Below, one piece after another: positions 38,293 to 47,113 of a stretch of DNA of 64,000 bases; the first letter of the stretch is position 1; every line of letters begins with the position of its first letter. The translations under genes and the position numbers were made by a program. Below the pieces are notes generated by a model, which saw only the letters and a program-made list of their open reading frames with translations, was not told the DNA's origin and made no database searches. The stretch comes from Mucilaginibacter sp. cycad4 (GTDB lineage: Bacteria; Bacteroidota; Bacteroidia; Sphingobacteriales; Sphingobacteriaceae), in contig NZ_CP139559.1 of NCBI RefSeq assembly GCF_034263275.1, positions 2,170,001 to 2,234,000 on the forward strand. The letters run 5' to 3'.

Positions 38293-38950
38293 GTTTACTA
38301 ATAATGAGATCGAACAACAAGTAGCCGAATTCCTGCTGCAAATTAAAGCAATTAAATTACAACCCAATAATCCTTTTACATGGGCATCGGGCTGGAAATC
38401 TCCAATTTACTGCGATAACCGCGTTACACTTTCTCATCCAACCATCCGCACTTACATCAGGCAGCAGTTAGTTGCAGCCATACAGGAAAAATTTGGTTCG
38501 GTTGGCTGCATCGCAGGTGTAGCAACTGCAGGCATCCCGCAAGGCGCATTAGTGGCACAAGAATTAGGCCTTCCTTTTATCTATGTGCGTTCAAAACCAA
38601 AAGAGCATGGCACAGGCAGCATGATTGAGGGCGACGCCCCTACTACATCCGGCAAACGTGTGGTAGTAATTGAAGACTTGCTTTCAACCGGTAAAAGCAG
38701 CCTGCAGGCTGTTGAAGCCCTGCGTGCAGCAGGTTACGACGTTGCCGGCCTTGCTGCCATATTTACTTATGGTTTTGACATTGCCGACGAAAACTTTAAA
38801 CAGGCTAACTGCCCTTACGTAACCCTATCAAACTATAACGCACTTATTAAATACGCAGAAGAGCACCAGTTCATTAACGAAAAAGATGTAAACCTGCTCA
38901 AACAATGGCGCGAAAACCCATCAACCTGGGGCGAAATAGCTGCAAGTTAA
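38291..38950 (+). CDS. pyrE: orotate phosphoribosyltransferase
   Basis: 219 residues. Joins orotate and PRPP to OMP in pyrimidine synthesis. The PRPP-binding motif is VVVIEDLLSTGKSS near residue 120, and FTWASGWKSPIYCDNRV near 29 holds the substrate site. The start ATG (38291) shares two bases with the start of the divergent Nudix gene, so each gene's promoter must lie inside the other gene. Confidence 0.95.
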   Translation: MFTNNEIEQQVAEFLLQIKAIKLQPNNPFTWASGWKSPIYCDNRVTLSHPTIRTYIRQQLVAAIQEKFGSVGCIAGVATAGIPQGALVAQELGLPFIYVRSKPKEHGTGSMIEGDAPTTSGKRVVVIEDLLSTGKSSLQAVEALRAAGYDVAGLAAIFTYGFDIADENFKQANCPYVTLSNYNALIKYAEEHQFINEKDVNLLKQWRENPSTWGEIAAS

Positions 38951-39000
38951 CACCGCTGAGTTTTTTAGATTTATATGATTACGTTGATTTTTTTACAAAA

Positions 39001-39046
39001 CGTATAATTTGTCTCAAATCTCACATCTAATATCTCACATCTGTTT
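39001..39046. repeat. direct repeats of TCTCACATCT between pyrE and the SRPBCC gene
   Basis: TCTCAAATCTCACATCTAAT is followed by TATCTCACATCTG; the word CTCACATCT is repeated with small changes. A short low-complexity tract of the same intergenic type as the shuffled-word hairpins, but without a matching right arm. Confidence 0.4.
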
Positions 39047-39442
39047 ATGAATACATTCACCAGTACGATAAGCATTAACAAGCCTTTAACAGAGGTTTAC
39101 GATTTCCTGGCCGATTTTAACAATCACCGGCAACTGATGCCCGATAATATCCAGGAGTGGACATCTACCCGGGATGAAGCCCGCTTCAGTATCCAGAATA
39201 TGGCCAAGCTTGCTTTGAAAATTGAGGAGCGTGTTCCAGATCAACTGATAAGGATCATACCGGCGGAGAAACCACCATTTAACCTGGAACTAAAATGGTC
39301 GTTATCTTTCAATAACGACCATACTGATGTTTTATTCACCATTGGCGCAGAGCTTAGCATGATGATGAAAATGCTGGCATCCGGCCCGCTTCAAAAATTA
39401 GCCGACCATGAAACACAAAGCTTATTTAATATTTTAAACTAA
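39047..39442 (+). CDS. SRPBCC (START-like) domain protein
   Basis: 131 residues. The hydrophobic-ligand-binding START-like fold is suggested by TFTSTISINKPLTEVYDFLA followed by DFNNHRQLMPDNIQEW and by a long C-terminal helix HETQSLFNILN. Such proteins bind lipids or act as chaperones; nothing points to a specific ligand. It is downstream of pyrE with a 96-base gap. Confidence 0.75.
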   Translation: MNTFTSTISINKPLTEVYDFLADFNNHRQLMPDNIQEWTSTRDEARFSIQNMAKLALKIEERVPDQLIRIIPAEKPPFNLELKWSLSFNNDHTDVLFTIGAELSMMMKMLASGPLQKLADHETQSLFNILN

Positions 39443-39471
39443 GCCTGCAGCATTGCAGTAAAGCTTATATA

Positions 39472-39558
39472 TTAATATACTTTGCGTTTTTGTGTATTGT
39501 TGATGGCTATTACCACATTGATGATAATTAAACCTATAATTAATGCTCCCATGACCAT
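39472..39558 (-). CDS. putative 28-residue single-helix membrane peptide
   Basis: Minus-strand ORF ATG 39556-39558, TAA 39472-39474. The peptide is a single hydrophobic helix (MGALIIGLIIINVVIA) with a basic tail QKRKVY. There is no Shine-Dalgarno. The surrounding 380-base stretch (39443-39821) has no other gene. ORFs this short occur by chance, but the helix-plus-basic-tail design is that of small membrane peptides. Low confidence. Confidence 0.35.
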   Translation of the reverse strand: MVMGALIIGLIIINVVIAINNTQKRKVY

Positions 39559-39812
39559 TGTTAAATAATTTAAATAAATTGTTATATTGTATGTTAGTCA
39601 AAGGCTGTACCATTATATTATAATTAGTTGGATGTAGCTTTAAAACGTATTAAATATACTTTTAGTTTACATTCCATTATCATTTCTGTGTAATTGTATA
39701 CCCATGGATTTAATTTGTGGGGAAAATTACTGCTCAATAAAATCCCCATCTATAATATCGGCACCATATATCGTTAAAATGAAGATTTTACCGTACTTTT
39801 GCGCCAAATTAG

Positions 39813-41450
<1,638 letters not shown>

Positions 41451-41469
41451 TAACAAGCAAAAATTAGTG

Positions 41470-41505
41470 AGGCCCGGTCATATAATATTACCGGGCCTTT
41501 ATATT
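41470..41505 (+). terminator. terminator of the ABC-F gene
   Basis: A 9-bp stem AGGCCCGGT (41470-41478) / ACCGGGCCT (41490-41498) is followed by TTATATTTTA. It starts 20 bases after the stop. Confidence 0.85.
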
Positions 41506-41512
41506 TTATAAC

Positions 41513-41695
41513 TTATAATAAGTTAAACCCGGAGGCCTGCGTTTCGAGCCGATTAATAGTAGATTCATCGCTAAACAGGTAAAAATGATCTTTCGTGTAC
41601 GAATATTGAACATTTAAGCCGTTTTCGGTAATAAAATCTTTAACAACGCTTTCGTACAGCAGCTTATTAATTTTGAGTAATTTTCTTTTTTTCAT
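41513..41695 (-). CDS. 60-residue hypothetical protein
   Basis: A small basic protein, MKKRKLLKINKLLYESVV then NVQYSYTKDHFYLFSDES, start ATG 41695. No domain recognised. It lies between the ABC-F terminator and tRNA-Lys. The amino-acid pattern (amphipathic helix, then beta-like, then helix) is that of a real protein, but the evidence is limited. Confidence 0.5.
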   Translation of the reverse strand: MKKRKLLKINKLLYESVVKDFITENGLNVQYSYTKDHFYLFSDESTINRLETQASGFNLL

Positions 41696-41949
41696 GACAT
41701 AGATATTAAGTTTTATAATTTATGTAGTTTAATTGGAATTCCAACAAAGAAAATGAGGTTTTGTTACGAAGTTACTATAACCACCGCCTGTTAGCCTAAT
41801 CTGAAACGAAACAAACATGAAGAAGATTTAAACAAGGCTATTACTCCAAGCCATAATTTTACAATAAGTAGATTAAAATAATTGGTAACTAAGGGCAATT
41901 CTGCCTGCTAAAAAGAAAATAATTTGCATATTTGCAACCCGGCAAATAT

Positions 41950-42022
41950 GACTCCGTAGCTCAGCTGGTAGAGCAAATGACTCTTAATCATTGGGTCGAG
42001 AGTTCGAATCTCTCCGGGGTCA
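41950..42022 (+). tRNA. tRNA-Lys (anticodon CTT)
   Basis: 73 nt. The acceptor stem pairs GACTCCG with CGGGGTC (one G-U pair). The D arm is AGCTCAGCTGGTAGAGC, the anticodon arm ATGACTCTTAATCAT with CTT, and the T arm GAGAGTTCGAATCTCTC. The discriminator is A42022. CCA is not encoded. Its 3' half overlaps, on the opposite strand, the last 11 or so codons of the serine recombinase, so it is the insertion site of the mobile element. Confidence 0.97.
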
Positions 42023-43538
42023 CTATTCGGGATAGATTGGAAAAATCCATTTCTGTCCCGTTTTTTTTATCCCATAACTCGCTGTTAATCTGATATATAA
42101 AGTCAGCTCCCTCATTCACTTTAGGTGTTCGGTAAACCCCTTTTTCGATTTCCAGCTTTTGGGGATAAATCGTGCCAATTATTTGCCTTTTTTCCTCCGT
42201 AGTACCCTCTAAATAGAACAAATCAACGTTTATTAAGGTGTTCACTAACTTTTTAAATAATGCTAAACTATCCACCTCTTTTGCGGCGATTTTATCTAAT
42301 TCCTTTTCTAATCTGTTAATCTTTTCCTCGCATTCCGCTTTAATTAACCGGTAATCTCTGGGATCAATATCCTCATTGACCAACATGCCTCTCGCTCTCG
42401 TCAGGTGCTTATTTACTTCCTCAATTTCAGACAACCATTGCTTTTTATACAAACCACCATCTTTCATTTTCAGATGATAGTGAAAGTCCACAACCTCCGC
42501 ATAAACTTCGGTCATTGCAGGTTCAGGAGAGAAATATTTAAGATGTTCGATAAATTCCTCGTTAACGACCTGGGCGTTCATTCTATAGCCACAGGACGAC
42601 TGACAATGGTAGTAGAAGTACCATTGGGTTTTTCCCTTTGACGGGCTACCTGAAAGGTTACGGCCACATCTTGGGCATTTTAAAAAGCCCCGTAAAGGCA
42701 ATTCATCCAATGACGTTACTTTTACTAAGTTCACCTTTTTACGGCCATTGAGCACATCCTGTGCCTCATAAAATGTAGCCTCTGATATAATGGGTTCATG
42801 TTGCCCCGGAACAAAACAGGCTTCTTCATCTTTGTACTTAGGTATAAATATCTTTCCGCAATAGGCCGGATTACGCATCGCTATCCAAAAACCGTTCTTT
42901 GCGCTTTTAAGACCTTTTTGTTTAGCCATCCGCCAAATTTGAGCAACGGAATAAATACCAGTGGCAAGTTGTTCAAAGCCCCATTTAATAATATCGCTTT
43001 CGGGATGCTTGGGCGCGATATATTTCCTTCCATCGGGACTGACCCGGTTTTCATAACCAAGCGGCGCTGTCGCCATCCAACGCCCCTCCTTTTTAGCTCT
43101 GCGCATACCGAAAAAAGTATTTAGGGCACGTCTGTCATTTTCGACTTCGGGAGCCGCTAAATAAAAGGCCAGCATCATCTTATTCTCAGGTATGGATAAA
43201 TCAAGCGGTTGTTCCACGGCTTGAGGCTCTATTCCCAACTTACGCAACACATTAATCATTTGGTAAGCATCACCGGCATTACGGCTGAACCTATCCCATT
43301 TTGTGAACAAGATAAAATCTGTTTGTCCGCCCTTTTCTTTACGTAAAGCCACAAGTAATTTTTTCCATTCGGGGCGGTTGAAATTTTTTGCTGAGTGGTC
43401 TTCAAAAATTACCTTTCCGACTTTGATATCGTTTATTCGGCAATACTTCTTTAATTGCTCGTCCTGGTTGCGCTGGGAATAACCTTTATCCGCCTGCTCA
43501 TCTGTGCTTACTCTAATATATAAATCCGCTACTTTCAA
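41988..43538 (-). CDS. large serine recombinase (site-specific integrase)
   Basis: 516 residues. The N-terminal resolvase domain has DLYIRVSTDEQ with catalytic Ser11 and KWDRFSRNAGDAYQM; the recombinase domain and a zinc ribbon (LKCPRCGRNLSG ... HCQSSCGY) follow, then a coiled coil (NRLEKELDKIAAKEVDS). The start is TTG (43536-43538) with a strong AGGAGG ribosome-binding site 5 bases away, rare in Bacteroidota. The last residues, VTPERFELSTQ, are the antisense of tRNA-Lys. It should catalyse integration and, with a partner, excision. Confidence 0.93.
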   Translation of the reverse strand: MKVADLYIRVSTDEQADKGYSQRNQDEQLKKYCRINDIKVGKVIFEDHSAKNFNRPEWKKLLVALRKEKGGQTDFILFTKWDRFSRNAGDAYQMINVLRKLGIEPQAVEQPLDLSIPENKMMLAFYLAAPEVENDRRALNTFFGMRRAKKEGRWMATAPLGYENRVSPDGRKYIAPKHPESDIIKWGFEQLATGIYSVAQIWRMAKQKGLKSAKNGFWIAMRNPAYCGKIFIPKYKDEEACFVPGQHEPIISEATFYEAQDVLNGRKKVNLVKVTSLDELPLRGFLKCPRCGRNLSGSPSKGKTQWYFYYHCQSSCGYRMNAQVVNEEFIEHLKYFSPEPAMTEVYAEVVDFHYHLKMKDGGLYKKQWLSEIEEVNKHLTRARGMLVNEDIDPRDYRLIKAECEEKINRLEKELDKIAAKEVDSLALFKKLVNTLINVDLFYLEGTTEEKRQIIGTIYPQKLEIEKGVYRTPKVNEGADFIYQINSELWDKKNGTEMDFSNLSRIVTPERFELSTQ

Positions 43539-43550
43539 AACACCCTCCTA
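43539..43550 (-). promoter_or_regulatory. strong ribosome-binding site of the recombinase
   Basis: On the minus strand, GTAGGAGGGTGTTTTG ends in the TTG start at 43536-43538; AGGAGG lies at about 43543-43548. A canonical Shine-Dalgarno of this strength is unlike the chromosomal genes here and decides the TTG start. Confidence 0.7.
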
Positions 43551-43690
43551 CTGTAACGCTAATTTCACATTGAACTTAGTATATAACAAATTGACTATCA
43601 ATTAATTTAGTTAAATAATTACTTAAAAGCAAGCGTTTTTCAATTCTATTTTTCTATATTTTAAGGTTTACTGATTGATAAAATCAATAC

Positions 43691-43840
43691 TCATTGCACA
43701 TATCGTTCAACTGCCATTTTAGCAAACACCTCCATAAATTCAAGAATTTTTTTTGCTTGTTCCAACGTTACAATAACGTTGTGTTTTTTCAATATCTGAA
43801 CAGCTCTTTCAGGTGTAACTGGGTGTTTTTTCTGTTCCAT
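43691..43840 (-). CDS. 49-residue protein upstream of the recombinase
   Basis: ORF ATG 43838-43840, TGA 43691-43693, beginning MEQKKHPVTPERAVQILKKH and continuing VTLEQAKKILEFMEVFAKM, ending VERYVQ. The 'LKKHNVIVTLEQAKKIL' helix-turn-helix-like pattern suggests a small DNA-binding or regulatory protein. A strong AGGAG lies 7-8 bases before the start. It is 150 bases upstream of the recombinase on the same strand and could be a control or directionality factor; that is a guess. Too short for a standard ORF list. Confidence 0.7.
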   Translation of the reverse strand: MEQKKHPVTPERAVQILKKHNVIVTLEQAKKILEFMEVFAKMAVERYVQ

Positions 43841-43962
43841 ATTGCATCTCCTTTTGGGATGCAATAGTGTGGCTTTAAAAAAATGAGAGTTGAGTAATGT
43901 TCAGTAATACTTTAATATAATTCAATACATTAGAATAAAACTTCTTTGTATATTTTAGATCA

Positions 43963-44367
43963 ATGACTGAACAACAATTAGCCTATTCACTTTTGTCTTT
44001 AGGATATAAAGATTACATAGCAAGTCGGGTTTTAATTAACAATGGCTACCCAGGGCAGGGATTGACATTAGCAAGTTCAGCCGTGGAAAAATATTTAAAA
44101 GTAATCCTTGCAGTGAATCGAAAAACAAAAAAGGAAATGGGCGTTCATTTAGATAGATGGGATAAACTAAAGACATTAGTTACAGAATGTTACACTGATA
44201 TATCTAAATTCCTTGACGAACGCTTTATGACATTATTGGGCAAAGCATATCAAGCAAGATATTACTATAATTTATCACGTCCTATTACGATAAGTGAGAT
44301 ATTAAGATCACCATACCAAAGGGCAATCGAAGAATATACTCCGCCAAGAAAGACTTCATGGAAATGA
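43963..44367 (+). CDS. HEPN-like domain protein
   Basis: 134 residues, mostly helical. YIASRVLINNGYPGQGLTL, ASSAVEKYLKVILAVNRK and GVHLDRWDKLKTLV fit the HEPN pattern of paired helices (AVEKYLKA ... HDL). The canonical RxxxxH ribonuclease motif is not seen (the nearest Arg-His spacing is R-x8-H), so catalysis is uncertain. HEPN proteins occur in toxin-antitoxin and defence modules. The stop overlaps the next start (ATGA), so a 42-residue partner is translationally coupled. Confidence 0.65.
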   Translation: MTEQQLAYSLLSLGYKDYIASRVLINNGYPGQGLTLASSAVEKYLKVILAVNRKTKKEMGVHLDRWDKLKTLVTECYTDISKFLDERFMTLLGKAYQARYYYNLSRPITISEILRSPYQRAIEEYTPPRKTSWK

Positions 44368-44492
44368 CAGACACTGGTTTTGCTGTACAAATCGATAACA
44401 ATAATATTCATCAGGAATTAGAAGTTCAGGGAACAAATATTAAAAACTCGTACAACGGAACCATTTGGGAAATAAATGTGGAATTTAAGTGA
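44364..44492 (+). CDS. 42-residue protein coupled to the HEPN-like gene
   Basis: ATG 44364 overlaps the HEPN stop (ATGA); TGA 44490-44492. Sequence starts MTDTGFAVQIDNNNIHQELE and ends GTIWEINVEFK; acidic and beta-rich. No family recognised. The coupling and size are those of an antitoxin-like or accessory partner, but nothing shows that directly. Confidence 0.6.
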   Translation: MTDTGFAVQIDNNNIHQELEVQGTNIKNSYNGTIWEINVEFK

Positions 44493-44524
44493 TAAATTGG
44501 GAAATAACCTTATAATGAATTGCT

Positions 44525-45301
44525 ATGCAGGGAATATGTAAGCTATGTCTAAGAGAAAGAGAATTGAGACATTCTCATATTTTGCCTGAATTTATGTATC
44601 AAAATATTTATGATGCTCAACCCAAGCGGTTTTATTCTCTCAATATAGATCTTAGTGATGAGGAAAAATCATTTTCAAAGATTCAGCAGAAAGGTATTAG
44701 AGAGTACTTATTATGTACTGAGTGTGAGGGATTATTGAGTAAATATGAGAATTATGCAGCGGAAACTATTTACGCAAAAAATAAGGGGAATAAGGCTTAT
44801 ATAGTAAACCAAAGTGAAACGATTAACCAGGATGGATTTTTATATGAATATGCAGGTTTTTCTTACCCCGACTTTAAAATTTTCTTAATGTCTTTGTTAT
44901 GGAGATTGATTATATCAGATTCATTCCAAACACCTGATGTTGCGCCGGAAATTGCAGAAAAGTTGAGAGCTGCTATTTTAAGTCAGAACCCATTGGAATA
45001 CGACGATTTTGGCTGTTTATTGCAAGTTATAAAATATAAAAAGGGTGAAATTATGGGAAATTTTATACTACAACCCTTTTTAACAAAAAATGCAAAAAGT
45101 GATATTATTAATATTCTCATTGATGGATTTATGTATAGCTTCTATTTAAACTCAAAGTCAATATCTGAAAGTCAAAAAGAAGTCTTCTTAAAAGAGGATG
45201 GGAAAATGCAAATAGTAGGTAGAATTATTTTTCATGACAAAGGACTTCTTGAAAGAGTAATGGCTGCATATAAATATTTTATGTCCTCAGTAAAAAAATA
45301 A
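44525..45301 (+). CDS. zinc-finger protein paired with a RES-like gene
   Basis: 258 residues. The N-terminus CKLCLRERELRHSHILPEF (Cys5, Cys8, His16, His18) and LLCTECEGLL (Cys64, Cys67) make a treble-clef-like metal site similar to HNH-type proteins but without a clear nuclease triad. The rest is helical (FKIFLMSLLWRLIISDSFQ). It ends 3 bases before the RES-like gene, so the two are one operon. The role, perhaps target or nucleic acid recognition for the RES partner, is inference. Confidence 0.7.
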   Translation: MQGICKLCLRERELRHSHILPEFMYQNIYDAQPKRFYSLNIDLSDEEKSFSKIQQKGIREYLLCTECEGLLSKYENYAAETIYAKNKGNKAYIVNQSETINQDGFLYEYAGFSYPDFKIFLMSLLWRLIISDSFQTPDVAPEIAEKLRAAILSQNPLEYDDFGCLLQVIKYKKGEIMGNFILQPFLTKNAKSDIINILIDGFMYSFYLNSKSISESQKEVFLKEDGKMQIVGRIIFHDKGLLERVMAAYKYFMSSVKK

Positions 45302-45304
45302 AGT

Positions 45305-46321
45305 ATGGATGACAATATGCACCTATTGGCTAAAAACTCTGAGTTAATAGCTCAAATCCATGAAGAACTACCTAACCTAAAAAGTGAATTTGAAAATATT
45401 AAATCGCTAAGAAACCAAACCGTAAACGATGAAAACTTTAACAGTGCAATAAATTCCGTTTACCAAATTTTCCAATATGTCCCCTTGCTAACTTCGCATT
45501 TAAATTCATTCGATATGCCTTTATTCAGGGCTCGACCAAATGACCAAAAAAATGTATTGTTCTCTAAGGAAACAGAAATATCCTACAACAGCACAAACAA
45601 ATCAGTAATTAGGGCAGGGAGATTTAACGGGCCAAATCAAGCTGTCTTTTATGCATCCTTACCAGTTGATGACGGTGATATCAACCCAAGTATGGCTGCC
45701 TGCCTCGAAACCTGTAAAGGCCTCACTGATCAGCACTATCCTGTCCACCTTAAAGATTTTACAATCGGACGCTGGAAAATTCAATCTCCATTTTTTGTAG
45801 TGAATCTTTGTTTTGACGAAGAACATCTTAAAGGAAACAGGTCATTGAAACATGCGACTGAAGTATATATAAAGACAATTAAGGACTGTTTGAACAAAGA
45901 AGCATCCGATTTTATAATTAGTTTTTTTACTTATTTCTCTGAAATGAGTGGTCGTAAGACACCAACTAAAAATGAGTATTACATTTTGACAGCCCTCTTT
46001 TATGCCGTTAAATATTATTACCAGAAGTCTGTTAACCAAATAGTCTATGGATTAATATATCCAAGCGCTATGACAGAAGCCAAGGGACTAAACGTTGTTT
46101 TAACGACAGATGCGGTTGATAAATATCTTAGACTAGACAAAGTAGCTATGTACAGGTTTATGCTAGATAATCAAAACACCTTTTATGCTACTCCCTGTTC
46201 CAAAGCAGTAGATATTAAAAATGGTAGATTCATACTCCTTGATCATATCTGGATACCTGAAAACAAGCTTTACACAATTGAATGCGAATCCGAAACTGGC
46301 CCTTTAAAAGAGATGAAATAA
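45305..46321 (+). CDS. RES-like domain protein (ADP-ribosyltransferase-fold, NAD+-targeting candidate)
   Basis: 338 residues. An N-terminal helical region of about 65 residues precedes MPLFRARPND (Arg75/Arg77), AGRFNGPNQAVFYASL (Gly105-Arg106-Phe107-Asn108, Ser118) and AACLETCKG (Glu135). The order Arg - GRFN..YxS - Glu is the RES signature; RES toxins degrade NAD+ and usually pair with an Xre-like antitoxin. Here the partner is a zinc-finger protein instead. The terminator at 46452 follows. Family call moderate; activity not shown. Confidence 0.7.
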   Translation: MDDNMHLLAKNSELIAQIHEELPNLKSEFENIKSLRNQTVNDENFNSAINSVYQIFQYVPLLTSHLNSFDMPLFRARPNDQKNVLFSKETEISYNSTNKSVIRAGRFNGPNQAVFYASLPVDDGDINPSMAACLETCKGLTDQHYPVHLKDFTIGRWKIQSPFFVVNLCFDEEHLKGNRSLKHATEVYIKTIKDCLNKEASDFIISFFTYFSEMSGRKTPTKNEYYILTALFYAVKYYYQKSVNQIVYGLIYPSAMTEAKGLNVVLTTDAVDKYLRLDKVAMYRFMLDNQNTFYATPCSKAVDIKNGRFILLDHIWIPENKLYTIECESETGPLKEMK

Positions 46322-46488
46322 ATAATTTAAAGTAATAATCTTTATTTTCACCAACTCCCAATCTTGGTTGCCCATATTGACCTTAAGCAGATGAACAACC
46401 ATAAAAATCAGCGAATAATCCCCATTATAAAAATCGCAGTTATTTAAAATAAAAACCCTGCAATGAGCAGGGTTTTAAAATTTGCCTT
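46322..46488. other. gap after the RES-like gene with a degraded copy of the 46885 gene start
   Basis: AAAAATCAGCGAA (46403-46415) recurs at 46888-46900, and the flanking bases are loosely similar over about 50 bases, so this may be the relic of a partial duplication. No intact gene besides the terminator. Confidence 0.35.
46452..46476. terminator. bidirectional terminator between the RES-like operon and the small membrane-peptide gene
   Basis: Stem AAAACCCTGC (46452-46461) / GCAGGGTTTT (46467-46476), loop AATGA, with T-rich ends both ways. On the minus strand it is 13 bases after the stop of the 33-residue ORF; on the plus strand it follows the RES-like gene. Confidence 0.88.
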
Positions 46489-46590
46489 TTACCTCGTTTT
46501 CTTAAACAACCATTTGACAGCTTTTATCGTGTACTCAATAAAGCTGAAAACACCTGAAATTAAACCTAATAGAACAAAAAATGATTCCAT
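46489..46590 (-). CDS. 33-residue membrane peptide, type I toxin-like
   Basis: ORF ATG 46588-46590, TAA 46489-46491. The peptide is a hydrophobic helix MESFFVLLGLISGVFSFIEY with a basic end KWLFKKTR, the design of small toxic or membrane-modulating peptides. It has its own E. coli-type promoter (46647-46675), an AGGA ribosome site about 9 bases before ATG, a leader with a possible stem (CTTC.../GAAG), and a terminator, so it is a complete mini-gene of about 190 bases. Function is unproven. Confidence 0.6.
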   Translation of the reverse strand: MESFFVLLGLISGVFSFIEYTIKAVKWLFKKTR

Positions 46591-46646
46591 AATATTGTTC
46601 CTAATGTTTTATCCTTCTCTTGGGAAGGGCATTAAGAGGTTTATGT

Positions 46647-46675
46647 ATCATACCCGATGTTCTATTTTTTGTCAA
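46647..46675 (-). promoter_or_regulatory. consensus-like sigma-70 (E. coli-type) promoter
   Basis: On the minus strand: -35 TTGACA (46670-46675), 17-base spacer, -10 TATGAT (46647-46652), start point near 46640. This is nearly perfect E. coli sigma-70 consensus and unlike Bacteroidota promoters (TTTG / TAnnTTTG). It drives the 33-residue ORF. Confidence 0.75.
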
Positions 46676-46884
46676 TACTGCTATTTTAAAGTCAAAACCC
46701 GATAAAAAAGTGTTTTTAAACGTCATAAACGCATAAAAAAAAGTTACTAACATTTCCTTTTACAGGTATTACAGGGTAATTAATAGCGCCTGAACGACTT
46801 TAAATAAATTTTACAGTACTACCCAACATTCCTTAATGCCGCAAATCTCGTCTCCCCACATTTGCTGTAGATAATTGAACAGCT

Positions 46885-47085
46885 ATGAAAAATCAGCGAA
46901 CCATCCCTGACCTTCAAGGTCGCCCGTTCAACGGCAACTACTACCCGAAGATCAAACGCATACGCACCGAACCGCGCCAGCGGATACGGACTTTGTTGCG
47001 CTCCATTGTTTCTATCAACTTACCTGAACAACCTTACCAGCAGCCCGAACAAAATCCCGGTAAAGACGAGCCAACTCGCCAATAA
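46885..47085 (+). CDS. 66-residue basic, proline-rich hypothetical protein
   Basis: Start ATG 46885 (MKNQRTIPDLQGRPFNGNYY), rich in Arg, Pro and Gln (PEQPYQQPEQNPGKDEP). No domain. It lies just upstream of the oriT-like hairpins and mobC, so it may belong to the mobilization region. Codon pattern looks plausible; support is modest. Confidence 0.5.
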   Translation: MKNQRTIPDLQGRPFNGNYYPKIKRIRTEPRQRIRTLLRSIVSINLPEQPYQQPEQNPGKDEPTRQ

Positions 47086-47113
47086 GAACAGTACCATTTT
47101 AAACTAATTAACC

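Noticed and set aside
43963..44492. Standard HEPN-MNT toxin-antitoxin pair
   Set aside because: The coupled ORF is only 42 residues and has no nucleotidyltransferase motif, and the HEPN protein lacks a clear RxxxxH.
45305..46321. Classical RES-Xre toxin-antitoxin pair
   Set aside because: The neighbour is a zinc-finger protein of 258 residues without a helix-turn-helix, so the Xre antitoxin is missing.
46463..46705. 80-codon plus-strand ORF over the terminator and membrane-peptide gene
   Set aside because: It runs antisense through a strong terminator, a promoter and the 33-residue ORF, with no start signal; the minus-strand mini-gene explains the DNA better.
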